Source of the DNA: Comamonadaceae bacterium
GTDB lineage: Bacteria; Pseudomonadota; Gammaproteobacteria; Burkholderiales; Burkholderiaceae_C
DNA: 64,000 bases
Reading direction: 5' to 3'
Assembly (NCBI GenBank): GCA_027485235.1
Contig: JAIXRJ010000049.1
Span: forward strand, 16,095-80,094
Shown here in pieces: positions 15,682 through 22,946 of this stretch. How positions within the stretch are numbered: position 1 is the first letter of the stretch; each line of letters begins with the position of its first letter. The notes beneath the pieces are model-generated. The model had not been told where the DNA came from. It ran no database searches and saw only the letters and a list, made by a program, of their open reading frames with translations. The translations under genes were made by a program, and so were the position numbers.

Positions 15682-16976
15682 GTGCAACCGGCCTGCGCCG
15701 CCAACAAGCCCAAGGCTGCGGCTTTGCCGGCCTTGAAACCGTCTTCGTGAAATCCATAACCCATCCAGGCCCCGGCATACCATGTGCGCTGTTGGCCCTG
15801 AAGTGTCGGCATGCGCGTTTGTGCATCGATCGCTGCCAAATCAAAGACTGGGTGTGCGTAGTCATAACTGCCCATCACTTGGTCAGGTGCAATGTCCTGC
15901 ACCGGATTGAGTGAAACGAACACCTCTTGGCTGAAAGGCAGCGGTTGCAACAGGTTGAGCCAGTAATGCAAGCACACGCGGGCGGACTCGGTGCTGTCAT
16001 GCGCAGCACGCTCGTAGTTCCAAGCGGCCCAAGCGAGTTTTTTCTGTGGCATCACTGAAGTATCGGTGTGCAGAACCGCCCGGTTGGGGTGGAACCTGAT
16101 GGCACCCAGCACCGCTTCTTCCTGCGCAGTGGGCTTGGCCAAGATGGCCAAGGATTGATCGGCATGTGTGGCCAAGATCACCTGATCAAAGGCCTCTGCA
16201 CCGTCTGGCGTGTGCACAGTCACCCCTTGGACATGCCGCTCGATGCGCAACACCGGCGTGTTCAGACGCTGGTCTGGAACGCCTGCCAAAATTTTCTCTA
16301 CGTAATGACGGGCACCGCCAGCCACGGTGTGCCACTGCGGACGGTTGTTCACCTGGATCAAACCGTGGTTATGGCAAAAACGGACCATGGTGGCCACGGG
16401 AAAGTCCAGCATTTGGTCGGTCGGGCAACTCCAAATACAACCCAACATGGGCAGCAAATACCAATCACGGAAAGTCGAACCCAAGTCATGCTGCTTCAGG
16501 AATTCTCGCAGCGGCTGGGCCAGCTCATGGTCTTGGTTGCGCGAGGCCAAGGCGTTGGCCAGGGTGTTGAAACGCATCACATCGCGCAACATCTTCAAGA
16601 ATTGGGGCTTGAACAGATTGCTGCGTTGCGCAAAAACACTGTTGAGGTTGGCGCCGTTCCACTCCAGCGCTCGGCGGCCGTGCTGGCCTGGCACCTGAAC
16701 AGAAAAAGACATGTCGGACTTCGCTGTCGCCACTTGCAGCGTCTCAAACAAAGAGATCAAACCGGGGTAGGTGCGCTCGTTGTAGACCAAAAATCCTGTG
16801 TCAACCCCATGCGTTTGTAAGCCTTGCGGCGTGGGCAAGGTCACATCGACCGTGTGCGTGTGGCCGCCAAAGTAATCCCCCGCCTCGAACAAGGAAACGC
16901 GGGCTTGTCCTTGCAAATGGTGCGCAGCAGACAGGCCCGAAATGCCCGAGCCCACAATGGCAATGCGTTGCGTCAT
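15678..16976 (-). CDS. FAD-dependent amine oxidase-like protein (fatty acid desaturase candidate)
   Basis: This 432-residue flavoprotein has the dinucleotide-binding GSGISGLSAA at residues 9-18, then FEAGDYFGGHTHTV and, near the C-terminus, GAWMGYGFHEDG for the FAD. It matches the COG2907 group of predicted flavin amine oxidases. These are found next to DUF1365 and CFA genes and are linked to modified fatty acid formation under singlet oxygen. It overlaps the glutathione peroxidase gene upstream and DUF1365 downstream by four bases each. Its likely substrate is an acyl chain of a phospholipid, by analogy. Confidence 0.87.
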   Translation of the reverse strand: MTQRIAIVGSGISGLSAAHHLQGQARVSLFEAGDYFGGHTHTVDVTLPTPQGLQTHGVDTGFLVYNERTYPGLISLFETLQVATAKSDMSFSVQVPGQHGRRALEWNGANLNSVFAQRSNLFKPQFLKMLRDVMRFNTLANALASRNQDHELAQPLREFLKQHDLGSTFRDWYLLPMLGCIWSCPTDQMLDFPVATMVRFCHNHGLIQVNNRPQWHTVAGGARHYVEKILAGVPDQRLNTPVLRIERHVQGVTVHTPDGAEAFDQVILATHADQSLAILAKPTAQEEAVLGAIRFHPNRAVLHTDTSVMPQKKLAWAAWNYERAAHDSTESARVCLHYWLNLLQPLPFSQEVFVSLNPVQDIAPDQVMGSYDYAHPVFDLAAIDAQTRMPTLQGQQRTWYAGAWMGYGFHEDGFKAGKAAALGLLAAQAGCT

Positions 16977-17569
16977 GGGGCAGAACCGGTGGCAGCCAGT
17001 TGCTTTTCGATTTCACGGACAAAACTTTTGTCTTGTGGACTCGTCATGCTGTTAAAGCCCTTGACTTGCTTGCCATCCCTGCTGATGACGTATTTGTAGA
17101 AATTCCACTTGGCCGTCGTGCCCGACAGCTCGGCCAACTGCTTGAACAGCGGCGATGCATCCGGACCACGCACATTGGTTTTGACAAACATCGGAAATTT
17201 CACACCAAAAGTGTTTTCACAAAAGTCGGCAATTTTGGCGTTGCTGTCTGGCTCTTGCGAGAAGTCGTTGCTGGGGAAACCCAGCACCACCAAGCCCCGG
17301 TTTTTGTATTGGGCATACAAAGTCTCCAGTCCTTTGTATTGGGGTGTGAAACCGCAGAAACTGGCCGTATTGACCACCACCACCACCTGCCCCGCAAACT
17401 GACACAAGGCTTGCGGTTTTTCGTCTTGCAGGCGCAAGACCGAATGCTGAAGGACACGGGGGCAAGGAGCCGACGTGGCGGCCGTGACGTTGGCGCTGCT
17501 TTGAGCGTGTGTGCTTGTGTGTGCAGTGCCCAGTAGCAAACACCCTGCAAAAATGAAATGACGAAGCAT
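16973..17569 (-). CDS. Exported glutathione peroxidase-family protein
   Basis: This 198-residue thiol peroxidase has an N-terminal signal (LRHFIFAGCLLLGTAHT) and the active site NTASFCGFTPQY with peroxidatic Cys72. The downstream block reads GFPSNDF where many relatives have NQF, so the usual catalytic Gln is Asp here. FCENTFGVKFPMF supplies a possible resolving Cys, and WNFYKYV the catalytic Trp and Asn. It is probably a periplasmic, thioredoxin-type lipid or hydrogen peroxide reductase. It is the first gene of the nine-gene operon. The ATG at 17569 is chosen because it directly precedes the signal peptide. Confidence 0.87.
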   Translation of the reverse strand: MLRHFIFAGCLLLGTAHTSTHAQSSANVTAATSAPCPRVLQHSVLRLQDEKPQALCQFAGQVVVVVNTASFCGFTPQYKGLETLYAQYKNRGLVVLGFPSNDFSQEPDSNAKIADFCENTFGVKFPMFVKTNVRGPDASPLFKQLAELSGTTAKWNFYKYVISRDGKQVKGFNSMTSPQDKSFVREIEKQLAATGSAP

Positions 17570-17785
17570 ATTGAATGAATTGATAATTTTTCCCAAGTTT
17601 TGAACTGTGTTCAAAGCTTACCAATTTTCAAGTATATGGCCAGGCGCTCTGTAAGCCTGTCGGCAAACCCCTGATGGGTGGGGGGATGGCGAAGACCCAC
17701 TGGGGTGTTCACTGGCCAAGTTGTTGGCGCAATTCTCCATTTTTGTCAGGCTGGGACTGCCGTTAACCAGAACCGCCGGTTTGTT

Positions 17786-19516
17786 TCAGCGAATCACTTC
17801 AGGAGTCAATGCAAGGACAGCTTGGTAGTTAGACAAAAAAACTTGCCCGTGCAGTTGGTCCAAGAAATGGGTGGTTTTGAGCTTGTCCATCACCGGGCCT
17901 TTGATCTCCGAAAAATGCAACGCAATCCCAGAGTCTTTCAATCGGCTGGCAATGGCCTCCAGGCTTTCCATGGCACTGGCGTCGATGTCGTTCACCGCAG
18001 AACATTGCAACACAACATGCTCCAAGCCTGGACGCGCTGCGACCTCGGCGTTGATGCGGTCTTCCACGCCACGGGCGTTGGCGAAAAACAGGCTGGCATC
18101 CACCCGCAGGCAGACGAGCTTGGGACTGGTCAACACATCGTGACGCAGCACATTGCGGAAATGCTCGGTGCCCGGCACCAGGCCCACGGCGGCCATGTGG
18201 GGTCGGCTGGCTTGGAACAAATACAGCGCCAAAGACACCACCACACCCAACACCAAACCCGTTTCCACACCCACCAACAAGGTGGCCAGCAAGGTGGTGG
18301 CCACGGCGATGAAGTCCAGTTTGGAGAAACGCCAAGTGGATTTGAAGATGCCAAAGTCGACCAAAGAGAGCACCGCCACGATGATGGTGGCCGCCAGTGT
18401 GGCTTGCGGCAGATAGTAAAGCGCAGGGGTTAAAAACAGCGAAGCCAACGTGATGCCCACCGCCGTGTAAACGCCTGCAGCAGGCGTGACAGCGCCCGCA
18501 TCAAAATTGACCACAGAGCGCGCGAAACCTCCGGTCACGGGGAAGCCGCCAGTGAAGGCTGCCGACAAATTGCTGGCACCCAAGGCCACCAACTCCTGGT
18601 CGGGCTCAATGCGTTGACGACGTTTGGCGGCCAAGGTTTGGCCCACCGACACCGATTCGACAAAGCCCACCACGCTGATCAGCAACGCGGGCACCCACAA
18701 CTTTTGCCACAAGGCCATGTCCCACAAGGGCGCGGTGAGCGGGGGCAAGCCTTGCGGCACGGTGCCGACCAATTTCATGCCTTGGCCTTGCCAGTCCAGC
18801 GCCCAAGCCAACACCGAGGTCAAGGCAATGGCGGCCACGGGGCCGGCCTTGGCCAGCACATCGGCCAGCTTGGGTTTGAGGCCTGCAGAAATGAGCAGGG
18901 GTTTCAAACCCTTGCGGACCCAAAACAAAAACACCGTGGCGGCGAGGCCCACACCCAAAGTGAGCAGGTGCAGGTTAGAAGCTTGGTGCATCAGCGCAGA
19001 CAGCAGCTCTAAAAAGTTGTGGCCCTCGGCTTTCACACCCATGAGGGTTTTGATTTGGCTCAAGGCGATCAACAAACCCGAGGCCGAAATAAAGCCTGAG
19101 ATCACGGGATGGCTTAAAAAATTGGCCAAAAAGCCCAACCTTAAAAACCCCATGATCAGCAGCATGCCGCCCGACAAAAACGCCAAAGTGATGGCCACTT
19201 GCCAATAGGCATGGGTCCCCGCAGCCGCATGCTCTGCCACCGCCGCAGCGGTCATCAAAGACACCACGGCCACCGGCCCCACCGCCAAGACACGGCTGCT
19301 GCCCAGCAGGGCATAGAGCAGCAAGGGCGCAACGCTGGCGTACAAACCCACCTCAGGTGGCAGGCCTGCCAACAAAGCATAGGCCAAGCTTTGCGGGATC
19401 AACATGATGGTGACAATGAGTGCCGCCACCATGTCGTTGGTGAAGCTTTCTCGGTTGTATTGGCGACCCCACGCCAACATGGGAACAGTGGGGAGCCAAC
19501 TTGGCAGTGCTGTCAT
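17786..19516 (-). CDS. SulP family anion transporter with STAS domain
   Basis: This 576-residue protein has the SulP membrane domain at about residues 20-430, with IPQSLAYALLAGLPPEVGLYAS near the start and GGFPVTGGFARSVVNFDAGA in the middle. A C-terminal STAS domain is at about 450-560 (VCLRVDASLFFANA, CSAVNDIDASAMESL). SulP proteins carry sulfate, bicarbonate or other anions. It starts 55 bases after the second YeeE/YedE gene on the same strand, so export of sulfate made by sulfur oxidation or anion exchange is plausible. The substrate is not determined by sequence. Confidence 0.9.
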   Translation of the reverse strand: MTALPSWLPTVPMLAWGRQYNRESFTNDMVAALIVTIMLIPQSLAYALLAGLPPEVGLYASVAPLLLYALLGSSRVLAVGPVAVVSLMTAAAVAEHAAAGTHAYWQVAITLAFLSGGMLLIMGFLRLGFLANFLSHPVISGFISASGLLIALSQIKTLMGVKAEGHNFLELLSALMHQASNLHLLTLGVGLAATVFLFWVRKGLKPLLISAGLKPKLADVLAKAGPVAAIALTSVLAWALDWQGQGMKLVGTVPQGLPPLTAPLWDMALWQKLWVPALLISVVGFVESVSVGQTLAAKRRQRIEPDQELVALGASNLSAAFTGGFPVTGGFARSVVNFDAGAVTPAAGVYTAVGITLASLFLTPALYYLPQATLAATIIVAVLSLVDFGIFKSTWRFSKLDFIAVATTLLATLLVGVETGLVLGVVVSLALYLFQASRPHMAAVGLVPGTEHFRNVLRHDVLTSPKLVCLRVDASLFFANARGVEDRINAEVAARPGLEHVVLQCSAVNDIDASAMESLEAIASRLKDSGIALHFSEIKGPVMDKLKTTHFLDQLHGQVFLSNYQAVLALTPEVIR

Positions 19517-19571
19517 CGGTCAACCATTTCAGCTTTGGATTTGTCTATCGTGAGATTCAAACGGCGTTGAG

Positions 19572-20021
19572 TTAGGCTTTGCGGGGTGCGTGGACGAAGC
19601 GGTCCATCAACTCAAAGCCCAGCATGCCGACCAACATGGCCAAGACAAACACCAGCGCCTTGGGTTGGCCATCGGCCATCGACACCAGCGCCGGACCAGG
19701 GCAAAAACCCGCCAAGCCCCAACCTGCGCCAAACAACAAACTGCCCATCACCAGTTTTTTGTCCATGTCCATGTGGGTGGGCAGGCGCATAGCGCCACCC
19801 AAAAAGGTGCTGGTGCGTTTTTTAGCCACGGTGAACGCGAAAAATCCGACCATGATGGCGCCGCCCATCACCAGTGCCAAGGAAGGGTCCCAAGTGCCAA
19901 ACAGGTCGAGAAAGCCCATGACTTTGCCGGGGTCGGTCATGCCCGAGAGCATGAGGCCCAAGCCAAACAGCAGGCCAACGACAAACTCTGCGATGCGGTG
20001 GAGGTGGTTTTTGTTAAGCAT
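19572..20021 (-). CDS. YeeE/YedE family sulfur transport protein, C-terminal half type
   Basis: This 149-residue membrane protein has about four helices and the motif AGFCPGPAL, with a conserved Cys that in YeeE-type channels handles thiosulfate or related sulfur species. GLMLSGMTDPGKVMGFLD is the other family block. AGGAAATC precedes the ATG at 20021. It starts 10 bases after the sister gene at 20032-20469. The two small proteins together equal one full-length YeeE and probably form a heteromer in the inner membrane. Confidence 0.87.
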   Translation of the reverse strand: MLNKNHLHRIAEFVVGLLFGLGLMLSGMTDPGKVMGFLDLFGTWDPSLALVMGGAIMVGFFAFTVAKKRTSTFLGGAMRLPTHMDMDKKLVMGSLLFGAGWGLAGFCPGPALVSMADGQPKALVFVLAMLVGMLGFELMDRFVHAPRKA

Positions 20022-20031
20022 GTTGATTTCC

Positions 20032-20469
20032 TCAGAGGATGTGACGCAGCACGTAGACCATGACAAAGCCGGCACCCATGAAAGAGAGTGTGGCCACCAA
20101 AGAGCGGGGTGACAGGCGAGACAAGCCGCACACACCATGACCGCTGGTGCAGCCCGAGGCATATCGGGTGCCGATGCCCACCAGCAAACCGGCGGCAATC
20201 ACCATCCAGTCAGACGCATCAATGCGCGGGGCCGTGATGTACTGCGCGGGCACCACGGCGTGGAAAACCGTGGGTGCGGCCAACATGCCCAGGAGGAAGG
20301 CCACACGCCAAGTTGTATCGCCCGCTTTGGGTGGCAACAACCCACCCAAAATGCCGCTGATGCCCAAGATGCGTCCGTTGACCAAAATGAAGATGGCCGA
20401 GGCCACCCCCAAAATGACGCCGCCGGCGAGAGAGGCGAAAGGCGAGAAATGTGCCCAATCGATGTTCAT
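20032..20469 (-). CDS. YeeE/YedE family sulfur transport protein, N-terminal half type
   Basis: This 145-residue membrane protein has GRILGISGILGGLL and the Cys motif ASGCTSGHGVCGLSR, the family's sulfur-handling signature. The start is the ATG at 20469, which overlaps the TGA of the ArsR-family gene by four bases and is preceded by AAGGAG. It is the partner of the protein at 19572-20021. Co-transcription with a persulfide-type repressor points to uptake of thiosulfate or a related sulfur compound. Confidence 0.87.
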   Translation of the reverse strand: MNIDWAHFSPFASLAGGVILGVASAIFILVNGRILGISGILGGLLPPKAGDTTWRVAFLLGMLAAPTVFHAVVPAQYITAPRIDASDWMVIAAGLLVGIGTRYASGCTSGHGVCGLSRLSPRSLVATLSFMGAGFVMVYVLRHIL

Positions 20470-20795
20470 GTGGATGCTCCTTCTTGTGGTTCGCAAAATT
20501 GCGTGAATAAAACGTTCATGACGGCCAACGCTTGTGGGCTGGCAATTTGGTAGTAAATGTTTTTGCCATCACGGCGGGTCGTCACCAACTCTTCGTCTCG
20601 CAAGACAGTGAGCTGCTGCGACAAGGTGGGCTGCACGATGCCCAAGATCTCTTCCAACTCGCCCACACGCTTTTCGCCTTGAGACAGTTGGCACAGCAAC
20701 AACAAGCGGTCGGGGTTGGAGAGCACTTTCATCAGGCGGCAGGCATGGCCGGCTGAGGTTTTCATTTTTTCTAAGTCCAGTGTGGTGGTGTCCAT
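20466..20795 (-). CDS. ArsR-family repressor, BigR/SqrR-like persulfide sensor candidate
   Basis: This 109-residue winged-helix protein has the ArsR pattern: LSNPDRLLLLCQL, then GELEEILGIVQPTLSQQLTVLRDEELV and RRDGKNIYYQI. It lacks an arsenic box but has Cys35 in the helix before the HTH and Cys101 near the C-terminus. These are the two positions used for the disulfide or polysulfide switch in BigR and SqrR. An additional Cys19 is present. It is divergent from a persulfide dioxygenase-like gene and probably binds the palindrome at 20835-20863. Confidence 0.87.
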   Translation of the reverse strand: MDTTTLDLEKMKTSAGHACRLMKVLSNPDRLLLLCQLSQGEKRVGELEEILGIVQPTLSQQLTVLRDEELVTTRRDGKNIYYQIASPQALAVMNVLFTQFCEPQEGAST

Positions 20796-20834
20796 GGGCG
20801 GGTTTTCCGGCTTTTCAATTAAAGATGTTAAATT

Positions 20835-20863
20835 ATATTGACTAACAAATTATTTGTCAATAT
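20835..20863. promoter_or_regulatory. 29-bp near-perfect palindrome, probable ArsR-family operator
   Basis: The outer arms ATATTGAC (20835-20842) and GTCAATAT (20856-20863) are perfect. Inside, twelve of the fourteen possible base pairs around the central T hold in all. It lies in the AT-rich 101-bp gap between the repressor gene and the hydrolase gene, where one bound dimer could control both. Confidence 0.7.
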
Positions 20864-20896
20864 ACTATCTGAAGCTTAATCAAAAAGGAGTTTTAG

Positions 20897-21772
20897 ATGA
20901 CTACCGCCCCTCTCAACCCCCTCGTTCACGGCATGTTTGACCCCGCGACCTGGACCGTCACTTATGTGGTTTACGAAAAACCCGGTTCGGCTTGCGCCAT
21001 CATTGACTCGGTGTTGGACTACGACCCCAAGTCCGGCCGGACCAGCCACACGTCAGCGGACAAGGTGATCGAGTTTGTCAAAGCCAACGATCTGAAAGTG
21101 GCTTGGATTTTGGAAACCCATGCCCACGCCGACCACCTGAGCGCCGCCCCTTATCTGAAACAGCACTTGGGTGGCCAAACCGCCATCGGTGACCACATTG
21201 GTGGCGTGCAAAAAGTGTTCAAGGGCATCTTCAACATGGAAGAAAGCTTCAAGCCTGACGGATCGCAGTTTGACCATTTGTTCGCTGAGGGAGACACCAT
21301 CACCATGGGCAACCTGAAAGGTCACACCTTGTATGTGCCTGGGCATACGCCTGCGTGTGTGGCTTACCAGTTTGGCGATGCGGTATTTGTGGGCGACACC
21401 CTGTTCATGCCCGATGTGGGCACCGCACGCTGCGATTTTCCTGGTGGCGACGCTAGAACCTTGTACGCCTCGACACGTAAAATTTTGAGCTTGCCGCCCC
21501 AGACCCGTTTGTTCATGTGCCACGACTACCCGCCCAATGGTCGCCCTGTGAATTTTGAGACGACTGTGGCGGAGCAAAAAGCCAAGAACATCCATGTGCA
21601 CGAGGGCATCGGTGAAGCCGAGTTTGTCGAGATGCGCACCCAACGCGACGCGACCCTGGAAATGCCGGTGCTCATCCTGCCTGCGGTGCAAATCAACATC
21701 CGCGCGGGCGAGTTGCCACCCAAAGAAAGCAACGGCATTGCCTACGCCAAAATCCCCTTGAATGCCCTCTGA
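20897..21772 (+). CDS. Metallo-beta-lactamase fold persulfide dioxygenase-like hydrolase (Blh type)
   Basis: This 291-residue protein has the metal site THAHADH (His75, His77, Asp79, His80), VPGHTPACVAY, and VGDTLFMPDVGTARCDFPGG, and later FMCHDYPP. These are marks of the ETHE1/Blh branch, which oxidises glutathione persulfide to sulfite with an Fe(II) centre. AAGGAG precedes the ATG. It is divergent from the ArsR-family repressor, the arrangement of the bigR-blh operons of Xylella and Agrobacterium. It probably detoxifies or uses sulfane sulfur produced by the neighbouring sulfide dehydrogenase. Confidence 0.9.
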   Translation: MTTAPLNPLVHGMFDPATWTVTYVVYEKPGSACAIIDSVLDYDPKSGRTSHTSADKVIEFVKANDLKVAWILETHAHADHLSAAPYLKQHLGGQTAIGDHIGGVQKVFKGIFNMEESFKPDGSQFDHLFAEGDTITMGNLKGHTLYVPGHTPACVAYQFGDAVFVGDTLFMPDVGTARCDFPGGDARTLYASTRKILSLPPQTRLFMCHDYPPNGRPVNFETTVAEQKAKNIHVHEGIGEAEFVEMRTQRDATLEMPVLILPAVQINIRAGELPPKESNGIAYAKIPLNAL

Positions 21773-21797
21773 TCCGCACCCATTTCAGGGTGCGGAT
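21772..21797. terminator. 10-bp stem hairpin between convergent sulfur genes
   Basis: Arms ATCCGCACCC and GGGTGCGGAT are perfect, with a 6-base loop. The stem begins at the last base of the hydrolase stop codon and ends 4 bases before the stop of the cytochrome gene on the other strand. It probably ends transcription from both sides, although there is no T-run. Confidence 0.6.
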
Positions 21798-21801
21798 GAA
21801 C

Positions 21802-22110
21802 TCATTTGGCCCCAGCCAGAATCCAGGAGGCCAGTGTTTTGGCATCTGCATCGCTCAAAGCGGGTTGAGCAGGCATGGGCACTGGGCCCCATTTACCTGC
21901 ACCACCGGCCTTGATGCTTTTGGCCAAATTGGCCACCGCGTCTTTTTGATCTCCGTATTTTTTGGCGACCTCTTGGTAAGCGGGCCCCACCAATTTCTTG
22001 TCCGCAGCATGGCAAGACATGCACGCATTCTTCTTGGCCAAATCCATGCTGGCAAAGGCAGGGGGCACCAACAGGGAAGTAGCCGCTATGGCCGCATGAA
22101 TCAGTTTCAC
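21802..22110 (-). CDS. Class I c-type cytochrome (c551/c5-like)
   Basis: This 102-residue protein has a signal peptide ending PAFA and one haem site, Cys30-x-x-Cys33-His34 (NACMSCH). The distal ligand is the Met in PVPMPAQ. KKLVGPAYQEVAKKY and the closing LASWIL segment are typical of small periplasmic electron carriers. It is the last gene of the soxYZ-fccB operon and probably takes electrons from the sulfide dehydrogenase to a terminal oxidase. Confidence 0.9.
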   Translation of the reverse strand: MKLIHAAIAATSLLVPPAFASMDLAKKNACMSCHAADKKLVGPAYQEVAKKYGDQKDAVANLAKSIKAGGAGKWGPVPMPAQPALSDADAKTLASWILAGAK

Positions 22111-22135
22111 ATGAACTCCACAAAGATAAATGAAA

Positions 22136-22936
22136 TCACACCATCAGTTGCTCATCTGTTCTGGCCGCGCCCTTGTTGTCGCGCCAAAAGACCGAGACCT
22201 TGTCGCCCGGCTTGGCGCTTTTGAGGGTGAACTGCAGATAGGGATGACGGGCAACACCCGGACCCCAATCTGCTGCCATGACTTCCTTGCCGTTGTGGCT
22301 GATGAGCACCCGGTCAATGTGCCAAGCCGTGACCACCTTGCCAGCCGCGTTCTTGCGTTGCCCTGATTCCATTTCGTGGGCCATGCGCATGCGCACCAAT
22401 GCAGAATCACCTTGAATTTGGGCACGGATTTTGGTCGGCTCGGTCGCCCGCTTGGCCTCCACGTCCTCCGGCGTTTCGGATGTGCCGCCACAACTGCCAA
22501 GCACCACTTTGACTTCTTTTTTGGCGTAAAAAGCACGTCCGTCGTTCAAAAGAACCAAGCCACAAACCACCGAAGTCTGCGCCATCTTGATGTGCATGGT
22601 CAAAGCAGAACCCACGCCTTCCGTCAGCTTGAACACCGCCGCCAAAGGGACAGGATTTTTTTCGACAAACAGCGCCAAGCTGCCGATGCCGGGCAAACTG
22701 GTGCTGATGTCCATGGGTACCGATGCCCCGTTCTCAGCGTAATCCAGTGTGTTGAGTTTCACATCTGCGCTGAGTGTCAGAGATTTAGCGCCCAGGGCCT
22801 TGGCGACGTCTGCAAGGGTTTTGCGATCGAAAACGGACGCGTTTGCAATCGCCCAAGATGGCCAAACTGCCGCAGACATGCCGACACCGGCACAGGCTGC
22901 TTGCTGCAGCCAAGCTCGACGGGCGTAAAGGGTCAT
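22136..22936 (-). CDS. soxYZ: Fused SoxYZ sulfur carrier protein
   Basis: This 266-residue protein combines SoxY (about residues 30-152) and SoxZ (about 165-266), normally two chains. The SoxY end reads LGSCGG with Cys149, in place of the usual GGCGG swinging arm that carries sulfur intermediates as a thioester-like persulfide. Here the arm is not at the C-terminus but inside the fusion. The N-terminus YARRAWLQQ followed by a hydrophobic stretch is a Tat signal, as in other SoxY. A GTG at 22945 is an alternative start. No soxA, soxX or soxB is near; the upstream partner is fccB. Confidence 0.87.
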   Translation of the reverse strand: MTLYARRAWLQQAACAGVGMSAAVWPSWAIANASVFDRKTLADVAKALGAKSLTLSADVKLNTLDYAENGASVPMDISTSLPGIGSLALFVEKNPVPLAAVFKLTEGVGSALTMHIKMAQTSVVCGLVLLNDGRAFYAKKEVKVVLGSCGGTSETPEDVEAKRATEPTKIRAQIQGDSALVRMRMAHEMESGQRKNAAGKVVTAWHIDRVLISHNGKEVMAADWGPGVARHPYLQFTLKSAKPGDKVSVFWRDNKGAARTDEQLMV

Positions 22937-22946
22937 GGTCGTCACA

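Noticed and set aside
13798..15750. Plus-strand open frame of 650 codons
   Set aside because: It lies opposite the CFA-type methyltransferase and DUF1365 genes, both clearly recognisable. Its translation has no domain and low-quality composition.
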